DNA of 29,993 bases from an uncultured Clostridia bacterium. GTDB lineage: Bacteria; Bacillota; Clostridia; Christensenellales; Borkfalkiaceae. Positions 7,834 through 16,304 of this stretch are shown in pieces. The stretch covers positions 1 through 29,993 of the forward strand of contig CALDMH010000039.1 in NCBI GenBank assembly GCA_937915565.1, in the 5' to 3' direction. The notes beneath the pieces were generated by a model. The model did no database searches. It saw only the letters and a program-made list of their open reading frames with translations, and was not told where the DNA came from. Positions within the stretch are counted from its first letter, which is position 1. The number at the start of each line of letters is the position of its first letter. A program made the position numbers and the translations under genes.

Positions 7834-7868
7834 AAGGGTACCCTTCTTTTCGTCTTCGACGAAAAGAA
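7834..7868 (+). promoter_or_regulatory. Palindrome plus 11-bp hairpin in the leader of the glycan locus
   Basis: A perfect 12-base palindrome AAGGGTACCCTT (7834-7845) overlaps by two bases an inverted repeat with 11-base arms TTCTTTTCGTC (7844-7854) and GACGAAAAGAA (7858-7868) around three loop bases. It lies 50 bases upstream of the first start codon, so it would be in the mRNA leader or at the promoter. No T-tract follows (TCTCTTAATT), so it is a weak attenuator candidate; an operator for the palindrome is the other reading. Confidence 0.45.
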
Positions 7869-7918
7869 TCTCTTAATTGCAGATACTACTAAAAGCTTTT
7901 GATAGGGAGGTTTTTTTA

Positions 7919-10900
7919 ATGAGAAAAATGATGAAGGTTGCAATGATGCTCATTGCCGTTTTGCTTTCGCTTTGTATGCTTTTATGCGGATGCACCGACG
8001 GCGGTAAACAGTCCGGAACGGGCGGAAGTTCGCAAAGCGATTCGGTTTCGAGTTCTAATCCTGCGGACGAGTCGGATTCGGCCGACGATTCGGGCTATGA
8101 CGAACCTGACGATTCCGAAGATTCGGGAAAAAACGAAAAAATCGTTCTCGAAGAAATTCCCGATTCGGATAACGTCAAAATAGTAGACGACGCCGTCAGG
8201 GCATATCTTTCCGCCGCGACGGTTGAGGAGCAGATAGCCGCTTTGCCGCAAGCCAAATTGGCGGAGGATAAAGGCGCGTTGCCGATAAGGTTCGCTTGGA
8301 AGGGCGACGGAAGCGTCAGATACACGCTTTACCTTGCGGATAATCAAGGCTTTGAAAACGCCTCGTCGTACGTCGTTTCTGGGCTTCAAAGCGAAATAAG
8401 CGTTTACAACTTATTGCCGTCCACGACTTATTACTGGAAAGTGGAGGGAGATAAGTCCGGAGATACGTCCGACGCGTCGAGTCTTACCACCGAAAATCTT
8501 CCCGTCCGAATGATTTATGCCGAAGGCACTTCAAACGTAAGAGACCTCGGCGGTTGGAGCGCGGCCGATTCTTCCGTTAAATACGGAAAAATTTATCGCG
8601 GAAACCAGCTTAACGGCTACGGAAACTGGGGCAATAACAAATTGACCGAAGAAGGGCTTAAAACCTTTAAGGACGATTTGAAAATCAAAACCGAGATAGA
8701 TTTAAGAACTCAAAACAAAGACGACGCGAATCAAACGACCAACTTCGTAGACGCGTCCTTTCCTTATTATAAATGTACAATCGGGCAATATACCGATATT
8801 TTAGAGGCTTCGGTTTGGAACTCTTTGCCGAACGACGGAAAGACTAAAAACGACTCGAAGGAAAACAAGAACGACGCGCGGCGTCTGGCATACGCGACGG
8901 GTAATGCGACGCGTAACGAAAACGCCATAAAGCGTTCGTTGAAAACCGTTTTCGAGGTGCTTGCCGACGAGAATAACTATCCCGTTTATATACATTGTAA
9001 CGCGGGCGCGGACAGAACCGGCACCGTGGCGTTTTTGATTAGCGGACTTCTCGGCGTGAGCGAAGCGGACCTCATAAGAGATTACGAACTCACGAGTTTT
9101 TCCAAGGTTTCGGGATTGAGATACAGAAGCTATATAAAGAACGGAGATTTTGCCGAAATCGGAGTTATGCAGAACGATTACGACAATTTCGTGGCGTTCG
9201 GCGCGTTGATGAACGCGATAAAAAACAACTACGGCGCGGAAGGCAAACCGCTTTCCTATGCCGTTGAGAATTTCCTCACCGATTACGTCGGCGTAACTCA
9301 CGAGGAAATCGAGAGCGTGAAGAGGATTATGCTTTCCGATTACACGCCGAGCGAAATCGAATATCTCGGCGGCGCAAGGCAGATTATAGAGGCGGAGAAA
9401 GCGGACAATTCCGTAAGCCTCGGCGAAATAGCTTATACCTCGGTTGAAAGCGTTTATATCAATAACGTAAACCTCGGCAATTCGCTTTCCGCGATAAACG
9501 GAAGTTTGCTTGCTAATTTCTACGGCGAAAGAGAATTGAGCGTCGTTATAAACACCGAAAGCGGAAAGAAAACCGTAAAAGTACCGATACTTGTAGTAAC
9601 GAAATATATATACGACGCGCAGGATTTGAGCGAGGCTTTAAAGATAACCGCTTCGAGAAATTACGGATATTACGAACTTAAAAACGATATAAACCTCGAC
9701 GCGTTTTCAAACGAAGCGAAAACCGCGTTCAGCGGTAAAAACGGTTTCAGCGGAATTTTCGAGGGTAACGGACACACGATAACTTCAGTTCTCGGAAATC
9801 ACGGCTTGTTCGGTTACGTCAGCGGCGGCGCGACGATTAGAAACGTCAGATTCGCGGTGAACGGCAACGTAAACGAAGCGGGCAAGGCGGTTATCGGCGA
9901 TTACGTTCTCGATTCGTTTATCGAAAACGTTACGATAACGGTTTCGGGAGGCGTTCTCGGAATAGGAACGGACGGAATAGGCCTCGTAACGACTAAATCG
10001 TTCAAGGGCAATTCGGTTGAAAAACTTACGGTCGACGCGGAAAACGTCGAACTCAATTCCTTGTTCGGCAGCAGCGATAAGTACGAGTTTGTCGGAAACG
10101 AGTTTAATTCCTGCGAGATTAACGCGAAATTCGTAAAAGAGCTTGCGAGATATTACGTAAGCGGAAATTACGTTTCGGTTTATCTCGAAGAAACGGTCGG
10201 TTTTAGCGGCGAGATAAGCGGCGTAATCGAAATAACCGTCGCGGATATAATTAACGTGGAGGAATCGGGCGTAGAGCTGAACGTCGGCGAACGCTTCGTC
10301 GGCACGGAGATTGCGGAAGTCGAATGTAACGGACGAAAAATAACCGAATATAAGTTTGAAGACGGCGTTCTTCGCCTTTACAACGAACGCGGAGTGTTCG
10401 ACGGAAATTACGGAAAAACCATTATAAAAGTCACGTTCAAATCCGTAAACGGTATTCTCGTGAAGGCCGAAATCGGGGCGGTTGTGTTCAGCAACTCCGA
10501 AAAGGTGACCTTGGACGAAGTTCAGGAAATATTCCTTGACAGAACCGAAAACTCGCTCGACCTCGGCAGATTTGCCGGCGCAACCGTGTATTCGATTTCC
10601 TGCAACGGATATTATTTCGGAAACGACGTCGCTTCGCTCGATATAGACGACGAATTCAGAGCAAACAAACTCGTTCACGGAAACGGCACTTTGAGCGTGC
10701 TTATCGGAAAGGACGATAAATTCTACACCGTAAATATTCCCGTAACGGTTATCACGAAGGAAATCGGCAGCGTTGAACAGTTGAACGAACTGCTCAAATC
10801 CGACAATCCCGAATACGCGATTTACGGTTATTACAAACTCACGAACGATATAGGCAACGCTAAATCCGAGCTTAACAACGGAAACGACAAAAACTGGATG

Positions 10901-12562
10901 AACGCGGACGGACTTTACGGCTTCCGCGGAACTTTGGACGGAAACGGAAAAACGATAACCGCAACGGTTATGTCGAAAGGTTTGTTCGGGGTTGTCGGCG
11001 GCGGCGCGATTATAAAGAATCTCACCGTAAACGCTTACGGCTATGCGAACGGCAGAACGGTTCTTGCCCGTTCGATAAGAGGCGCGGTTGTGGAAAACGT
11101 CACGATAAATATCAAGAGCGGCGAGTCCGATTCGTATTTAACGGAAGGCGGAATAATAACCTCGCTCATCAGCCACTCGACGATTTACAGAAACGTAGAA
11201 ATCAATTCGCTCGGAAAAGTTGACACGTTGTTCGGTTGCAGTTATTGGAGTTACGACAAAAACAAGGCGAACACGTTTGAAAATTGCAGAATAACGGTTA
11301 AATCCATCGGCGGACTTCTGGTCCTCAGAATGAACGTTCCCGAATCGTTGTACACGCTGGACGGCATAGAAGGCTTAACCGTTTCGTACGTTCGTTCTTA
11401 CGAGGACGAGAAAAACGTGATTTCCGCAGGCAGTTCCGCGGAACTTACGCTCGGCGACGAAAACTCGGATATAACCGAAATAACCTCGGTTAAATTCGAC
11501 GACAGAGAAATTACGAACTTTGAATTCGCAAACGGAATTCTCACCTTAACCGCAAACTTCACCGCTTCCGAAATCGGCGCGAAAACGCTGACTTTAATCG
11601 GTAAAGCGGGGGATAGAAAAGCGACGATATATCTCGGCGTAACAATCGTGTTGCCTGCCGAAGAAGTGGTTTTAAGCGGCGAAAGAGAAATCGTTTTGTC
11701 TAACGGCTTGGAAAACGCGTTCGACCTCGGCGAATATTCGTCGGCAACCGCGCTTTCCGCAACGCTCGGCGGCGAAAACGTCGTTTTTGCAAACGGCAAA
11801 CTCACCGTAACGGACGAATTTAAGGCAAACACCCGCAAACACGGCAAACAAACGTTGAAAGTTACTGTGGAAAAAGACGGTAAATATTACGCCGTAACCG
11901 TAAACGTACTCGTCGTAACGAAAGCTATCTCCACGATAGAAGAACTTACGGCGGCGACGAAAGCGGGAACGGACAACGTGGTTTACGGCTATTATAAATT
12001 AACCCAAAACGTAGGTTCGAGCGGTGCGTGGATAGACGTTTCAAACGGCGGCAACTGGATAAATCCGGACGGAAACGTAGGCTTCCGCGGAACTTTGGAC
12101 GGAAACGGTTATTCCGTAGACGGCGCGTTTGCAACTCACGGTTTGTTCGGCATAATCGGCAACGGAGCGGTTGTTAAAAATATCGTGTTCAACGTTTATT
12201 ACTATCAGAACGGCAGACAAACCCTGGCGCGCAGCATAACCGGCGCGACGATTGAGGACGTTACGATAAACATAAAGAGCGTCAGCGGAACGTTGGTCGC
12301 GGGTAAAGAAGGCGGCGTTTTATCGGGACTTATGAGCCACAACACGTTATTTAAAAACGTAACGATAAACGCACAGGGAAAGGAGCTTGACACTTTGCTC
12401 GGCACGAGTTACGGCAATTACAAAGCGGAAAAGGCGAACACCTTCGATAACTGCGTGGTAAACGCGAAATCTTTGGAGGGACTCGTCAACGCGGGTAACG
12501 TTACAACGCCGAACGTTATTACGGCAAAGGAAATCAAGGGGCTCACCCTTAATTTGGCTTAA
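7919..12562 (+). CDS. Giant lipoprotein: FN3-like, tyrosine phosphatase, three GLUG/beta-helix-like modules
   Basis: A 1547-aa surface lipoprotein. The ATG at 7919 is chosen over an in-frame ATG at 7877 because of GGGAGG eight bases upstream and because it gives a clean lipoprotein signal with lipobox LCG-C25. An acidic Ser/Asp/Glu linker (about 27-85) leads to an FN3-like domain (about 120-180) and a Y_phosphatase3-type domain (about 200-450): VRDLGGW (207-213), YRGNQL, IDLR (260-263), and the catalytic loop HCNAGADRTG with C360 and R366, i.e. an intact CX5R. Three copies of an Ig-like plus GLUG/beta-helix-like module follow, the helix parts near 563-755, 946-1158 and 1336-1547, with GNGHTI/GNGKTI/GNGYSV, GLFG and ENVTI/EDVTI hallmarks. 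It is the first gene of the locus, opposite the AraC regulator. It probably acts outside the cell on a phospho-ester or bound glycan; the substrate is unknown. Confidence 0.85.
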   Translation: MRKMMKVAMMLIAVLLSLCMLLCGCTDGGKQSGTGGSSQSDSVSSSNPADESDSADDSGYDEPDDSEDSGKNEKIVLEEIPDSDNVKIVDDAVRAYLSAATVEEQIAALPQAKLAEDKGALPIRFAWKGDGSVRYTLYLADNQGFENASSYVVSGLQSEISVYNLLPSTTYYWKVEGDKSGDTSDASSLTTENLPVRMIYAEGTSNVRDLGGWSAADSSVKYGKIYRGNQLNGYGNWGNNKLTEEGLKTFKDDLKIKTEIDLRTQNKDDANQTTNFVDASFPYYKCTIGQYTDILEASVWNSLPNDGKTKNDSKENKNDARRLAYATGNATRNENAIKRSLKTVFEVLADENNYPVYIHCNAGADRTGTVAFLISGLLGVSEADLIRDYELTSFSKVSGLRYRSYIKNGDFAEIGVMQNDYDNFVAFGALMNAIKNNYGAEGKPLSYAVENFLTDYVGVTHEEIESVKRIMLSDYTPSEIEYLGGARQIIEAEKADNSVSLGEIAYTSVESVYINNVNLGNSLSAINGSLLANFYGERELSVVINTESGKKTVKVPILVVTKYIYDAQDLSEALKITASRNYGYYELKNDINLDAFSNEAKTAFSGKNGFSGIFEGNGHTITSVLGNHGLFGYVSGGATIRNVRFAVNGNVNEAGKAVIGDYVLDSFIENVTITVSGGVLGIGTDGIGLVTTKSFKGNSVEKLTVDAENVELNSLFGSSDKYEFVGNEFNSCEINAKFVKELARYYVSGNYVSVYLEETVGFSGEISGVIEITVADIINVEESGVELNVGERFVGTEIAEVECNGRKITEYKFEDGVLRLYNERGVFDGNYGKTIIKVTFKSVNGILVKAEIGAVVFSNSEKVTLDEVQEIFLDRTENSLDLGRFAGATVYSISCNGYYFGNDVASLDIDDEFRANKLVHGNGTLSVLIGKDDKFYTVNIPVTVITKEIGSVEQLNELLKSDNPEYAIYGYYKLTNDIGNAKSELNNGNDKNWMNADGLYGFRGTLDGNGKTITATVMSKGLFGVVGGGAIIKNLTVNAYGYANGRTVLARSIRGAVVENVTINIKSGESDSYLTEGGIITSLISHSTIYRNVEINSLGKVDTLFGCSYWSYDKNKANTFENCRITVKSIGGLLVLRMNVPESLYTLDGIEGLTVSYVRSYEDEKNVISAGSSAELTLGDENSDITEITSVKFDDREITNFEFANGILTLTANFTASEIGAKTLTLIGKAGDRKATIYLGVTIVLPAEEVVLSGEREIVLSNGLENAFDLGEYSSATALSATLGGENVVFANGKLTVTDEFKANTRKHGKQTLKVTVEKDGKYYAVTVNVLVVTKAISTIEELTAATKAGTDNVVYGYYKLTQNVGSSGAWIDVSNGGNWINPDGNVGFRGTLDGNGYSVDGAFATHGLFGIIGNGAVVKNIVFNVYYYQNGRQTLARSITGATIEDVTINIKSVSGTLVAGKEGGVLSGLMSHNTLFKNVTINAQGKELDTLLGTSYGNYKAEKANTFDNCVVNAKSLEGLVNAGNVTTPNVITAKEIKGLTLNLA

Positions 12563-12624
12563 TATTTCGATAAGGACTTTATCGCGAGAGCGATGGGAAA
12601 TAAACAAATTTTAAGGAGTAAATG

Positions 12625-15600
12625 ATGAGAAAGAAAATAGCAGTTATTCTTACGCTTGTTTTCGCGCTTTGTCTGGCGTTTGCAACGGGCTGTTTCAGCG
12701 ACGACGGAAACAGCGGAAACAGCGGAAACAGCGTGACGAGCGAAACGGGCGTAACGAGCGTTACGGTCAGGTTCGATTCGGACGGCGGAACGGAGATTCC
12801 GAGCGTTAAAATCGAGCGTGGAGAAAAAATAACGAAACCCGAAAATCCCACGAAAGAACATTACGTTTTCGGCGGCTGGTTCGTCCAAGACAAGGAGTGG
12901 GCGTTTGAAAGCGATACCGTTACGGAAGACGTGACGTTAAAGGCTAAATGGACGCCGGAGGTTTATTCGGTAACGTTTAAAAATTACGACGGAACGGAAC
13001 TTACGAGGGAAAACGTAAGTTACGGAACGGCGCCGAAATATACCGCTACGCCCGAAAAGGCAGGGGATAAGCAATACAGCTATAAATTCGTCGGTTGGGA
13101 GGACGAAAACGGCAAGATAGTAAATCTCGAAAAAATCGACAGAAATATCGTCTTAACCGCAAAGTTTACCTCCGTAACCAACAAATATAAAGTTATTTTC
13201 AAAAACGGCGACGAAGTGTTAAAAGAATACGACGAAGAATACGGCAAAATGCCCGTCGCTCCCGAAGAAACTCCGACGAAACCCGCCGACGTGCAGTACA
13301 CTTACACGTTTAAAGGCTGGGATAAACAACTTGCCGAAGTGACGGACGAGGCGGTTTACATCGCGGAATTCGACAAAACGCTTAACAAATATAAAGTAAC
13401 GTTCAAAAACGGCGACGAAGTGTTAAAGGAAGAAGTTCTCGATTACGGAACTACGCCCACTGCGCCCGAAGAAACTCCGACGAAACCTGCCGACGCGCAG
13501 TACACTTACACGTTCAAGGGTTGGGATAAAGACATCGCCGAAGTAACCGGCGAAGTCGTTTATAACGCGGAGTTTAACGAAACGCTTAACAAATATAAAG
13601 TAACGTTCAAAAACGGCGACGAAGTGTTAAAGGAAGAAGTTCTCGATTACGGAACGACGCCCGCCGCGCCCGAAGAAACTCCGACGAAGCCCGCCGACGC
13701 ACAGTACACTTACACGTTCAAAGGCTGGGATAAAGATATTGCCGAAGTAATCGGCGAAGTCGTTTATAACGCGGAATTCGACAAAACGCTTAACAAATAT
13801 AAAGTAACGTTCAAAAACGGCGACGAAGTGTTAAAGGAAGAAGTTCTCGATTACGGAACGATGCCGACCGCCCCCGACGCCGTTCCCGTAAAGGCTTACG
13901 ATGCCGAAAATCATTATACTTTCAAGGATTGGGATAAAGAAATCTCCGCCGTTGCGGGCGAAAAGGTTTACAGCGCGCAATTTAACGCCGTAGCGCACGT
14001 TTACGTCGTCAATTCTTCCGACGAAACGACGGATTATATCGTTTGTTCGTGCGGTTATAAGGACGAAACTTACGCTTACGATAAAACGATAACGTCGGCG
14101 CGCAAGAGCTTGCCCGTAGAGGGAACGGAACTTTCCCTTACGGTTGAGGGCGCAACTTACGTTTCCGTTGAAAAAATGACCGTTAACGGCGCGGAAATAA
14201 GCGGAACGATAGATTCTTTCGCTTTCCCGAGCGAAGTTAAGGCCGATAAGGAACGCCACGGCGAGCAAACTATCGTGTTGACGGTTAAGGACGAGAGGGG
14301 CTTTGCCCACGAATTAAACGTCTCCGTGCTTCTTATCACGAAAGAAATTGCCACGCTCGACGATTTAAACGCCGCGCTTAAAACCGATGGAGACGATTGT
14401 GCGATTTACGGCTATTATAAGCTCGTCGCTTCTTTGGGTTCGGCAAATTATAACGGAATTCAAAACGCAAGCTCCGGAAACGGAAATAATAATATATGGC
14501 CGAACGCAGACGGACTTTACGGCTTCCGCGGAACGTTCGACGGAAACAATCAGAGTATTTCCGCTATTATTTACAGCAACGGAATATTCGGAATAATCGG
14601 CAAAGGCGCATACGTTAAAGACCTTACGGTAAACGCATACGGCTACGCAAACGGAAGAACGACTCTTGCCCGCACGATAACGGGAGCTACTCTCGAAAAC
14701 GTAACGATAAACGTTAAGAGCGGTTCGAGCAATTCTTATTATGCGGAAGGCGGCGTAATCACCGCTTTGCTCAGCCATTCTTCGAGATACGTAAACGTAA
14801 AAGTCAATTCTTCTTCCGACCTCGACACGTTGTTCGGCTTCTCTTATTGGAACTACAATCCCGCAAAAGCGAACACGTTTGAAAATTGCGCGGTGGAAGC
14901 GAAATCGATTGGCGGCGTTATCTGTATCACTACGACAGACAAAATGACTAACCCGATAGTTTCGGTCGTCGGCCTTGAAGGCCTTTCCGTAACGCTTTTA
15001 AGGGACGCGGTCGCTGCCGATAATATGACGGTCGGTCAGGCAAAGGAAATCGAATTGTCCGACGTTGCCGAAATAACCTCGATAACCTTGGAAAACGAAG
15101 AATTCTCTTCGTATTCGTTTGAAAACGGCGTGCTTACGATAAACGCCGACGCGTTCACGGCTTATCAGATAGGAGTGAAAACGTTTACCGTAAAAGGCAA
15201 AAACGCAGACGGATTGAACGTCGTTTTCGATATAACGATGACCGTCGAACTCGTTGCCGCTCCCGTAACCGTGGAGAAAACGAGCGAAATCGTTCTTTCG
15301 GAGGCAAGCGAATACGCCGTGGATTTAGGCGATTATGCGGACGCAACCGTAATAAACGCGACGTTTGCAGGCGAAAACGCGACTTTTGCGGACGGGAAAT
15401 TGACTATAACCGACGCGTTTAAAGCCGACGTTAAAAAACACGGCGAACAAGCCTTGGTCGTAACCGTGGAAAAAGACAACGCGTATTACAACGTAACCGT
15501 AAACGTACTCGTCATAACGAAAGCGATAACTTCTTTCGATGAACTTAAATCGGCTCTTACGCTCGATGCGAACAACGTAAAATTCGGATATTATAGATTG

Positions 15601-16194
15601 CAGAATGAATTAACGTCTTATAACTGGTATCAAAGCGGCAACAACGTAGGCGGCGGTATATGGAAAAACCCGACCGGCGAATTAGGTTTCAGAGGAACGT
15701 TCGACGGCAACGGCTTATCCATAAGGGAAACTTTGCATACTACCGGATTATTCGGTTATATAGGAAAAGGCGCGGTAATCAAGAACCTGACTATTAACCT
15801 GAATCAGTATAAATACAGCAGCGGAACGCCGTTTATGGTTTTCGGTTATAGTATGATAGGCGCAACGGTCGATAACGTCAAGGTAAACGTAACGAAACAA
15901 TCCGGCGACGGAATAACCGCCGTTCCGGACGGAATAAGCGGACTTTTGACAAGTATATTCGCATACGGAAACACGTTTAATAAATTAACGATAGTGGCGC
16001 AGAATACGGAAATCGATACGCTTTTCGGAAGCTGTAAATATTACGGTTACCCCGCCGCATATGAAGAAAACAAATTTACGGAATGCACGGTGAAAGCGAA
16101 ATCTCTTCTTGGCCTTGCCTGTGTTGATAATGCGAATAAAACGGTTATCCCTTACAATGAAGTAAGCGGACTTACCGTAACGACTACGGCATAA
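12625..16194 (+). CDS. Large lipoprotein with InlB/flg_new repeats and two GLUG/beta-helix-like modules
   Basis: A 1189-aa surface protein. Two ATGs stand together at 12622 and 12625; the second is six bases from AAGGAG (12613-12618) and preferred. The signal peptide ends in ATG-C23. An InlB B-repeat/flg_new domain (about 48-112, with FDSDGG and FGGWF) and a divergent one (to about 185) precede four 68-aa tandem units (186-253, 254-321, 322-389, 390-457), each with YKV.FKNGDEVLKE and FKGWDK or a variant. Then come Ig-like segments and two modules homologous to those of the upstream gene (helix parts about 573-790 and 966-1189), sharing the GFRGTFDGN, LAR, GATLENVTI and TLFG pattern. It follows the upstream gene by 62 bases and is probably in the same transcript. 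Adhesion or glycan binding is the likely role; no catalytic motif is seen. Confidence 0.82.
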   Translation: MRKKIAVILTLVFALCLAFATGCFSDDGNSGNSGNSVTSETGVTSVTVRFDSDGGTEIPSVKIERGEKITKPENPTKEHYVFGGWFVQDKEWAFESDTVTEDVTLKAKWTPEVYSVTFKNYDGTELTRENVSYGTAPKYTATPEKAGDKQYSYKFVGWEDENGKIVNLEKIDRNIVLTAKFTSVTNKYKVIFKNGDEVLKEYDEEYGKMPVAPEETPTKPADVQYTYTFKGWDKQLAEVTDEAVYIAEFDKTLNKYKVTFKNGDEVLKEEVLDYGTTPTAPEETPTKPADAQYTYTFKGWDKDIAEVTGEVVYNAEFNETLNKYKVTFKNGDEVLKEEVLDYGTTPAAPEETPTKPADAQYTYTFKGWDKDIAEVIGEVVYNAEFDKTLNKYKVTFKNGDEVLKEEVLDYGTMPTAPDAVPVKAYDAENHYTFKDWDKEISAVAGEKVYSAQFNAVAHVYVVNSSDETTDYIVCSCGYKDETYAYDKTITSARKSLPVEGTELSLTVEGATYVSVEKMTVNGAEISGTIDSFAFPSEVKADKERHGEQTIVLTVKDERGFAHELNVSVLLITKEIATLDDLNAALKTDGDDCAIYGYYKLVASLGSANYNGIQNASSGNGNNNIWPNADGLYGFRGTFDGNNQSISAIIYSNGIFGIIGKGAYVKDLTVNAYGYANGRTTLARTITGATLENVTINVKSGSSNSYYAEGGVITALLSHSSRYVNVKVNSSSDLDTLFGFSYWNYNPAKANTFENCAVEAKSIGGVICITTTDKMTNPIVSVVGLEGLSVTLLRDAVAADNMTVGQAKEIELSDVAEITSITLENEEFSSYSFENGVLTINADAFTAYQIGVKTFTVKGKNADGLNVVFDITMTVELVAAPVTVEKTSEIVLSEASEYAVDLGDYADATVINATFAGENATFADGKLTITDAFKADVKKHGEQALVVTVEKDNAYYNVTVNVLVITKAITSFDELKSALTLDANNVKFGYYRLQNELTSYNWYQSGNNVGGGIWKNPTGELGFRGTFDGNGLSIRETLHTTGLFGYIGKGAVIKNLTINLNQYKYSSGTPFMVFGYSMIGATVDNVKVNVTKQSGDGITAVPDGISGLLTSIFAYGNTFNKLTIVAQNTEIDTLFGSCKYYGYPAAYEENKFTECTVKAKSLLGLACVDNANKTVIPYNEVSGLTVTTTA
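13180..13995 (+). repeat. Four tandem 204-bp coding repeats (68 aa each)
   Basis: The motif AACAAATATAAAGT recurs at 13180, 13384, 13588 and 13792, an exact period of 204 bases that keeps the reading frame. Units 2 and 3 are identical over their first 69 bases and differ at only scattered positions after that; units 1 and 4 are more diverged, with unit 4 changed in its second half. Such near-identity at DNA level, including silent positions, implies recent expansion or recombination between units, so copy number may vary between strains or be collapsed in assembly. Confidence 0.9.
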
Positions 16195-16210
16195 ATCCGT
16201 AACGAGAGCG

Positions 16211-16234
16211 GGGCGGACGAAAACCCGTCCGCCC
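16211..16234 (+). terminator. GC-rich hairpin between the repeat lipoprotein and the solute-binding protein
   Basis: GGGCGGACG (16211-16219) pairs perfectly with CGTCCGCCC (16226-16234) around a six-base loop, starting 16 bases past the stop codon. It lacks a T-run (GTTAAATG follows), so it is either a partial terminator or an mRNA-stabilising structure that would separate expression of the two surface giants from the transporter genes. Confidence 0.4.
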
Positions 16235-16304
16235 GTTAAATGAAAACAAGTTGCCCGATAGGGAACACCCTCGGCAGTTGAATAAAACACAAGGAGCAAA
16301 AAAT

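Larger units (their letters stand above)
7725..7918. other. Divergent regulatory region between the AraC gene and the glycan locus
   Basis: Holds the minus-strand promoter, a plus-strand TATAAT (7793-7798) with no good -35, a palindrome, a hairpin, and the ribosome binding site GGGAGG (7905-7910) eight bases before the ATG at 7919. The plus-strand -10 candidate overlaps the -35 of the AraC-type gene by two bases; if both are real, the two promoters would compete or be co-regulated, and the poor -35 would suit an activator-dependent promoter. Confidence 0.45.

Noticed and set aside
7877..7918. Upstream ATG at 7877 as the start of the first lipoprotein
   Set aside because: It would add 14 residues before the signal peptide and lacks a Shine-Dalgarno, whereas 7919 has GGGAGG at ideal spacing.
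9785..10678. Open minus-strand frame of about 297 codons opposite the first lipoprotein gene
   Set aside because: Antisense shadow of the repetitive beta-helix coding region; no motif, no start context.
13180..13995. Regularly spaced repeats considered as a CRISPR array
   Set aside because: The units are 204 bases, fully coding and in frame, with no short direct repeat plus unique spacer structure.
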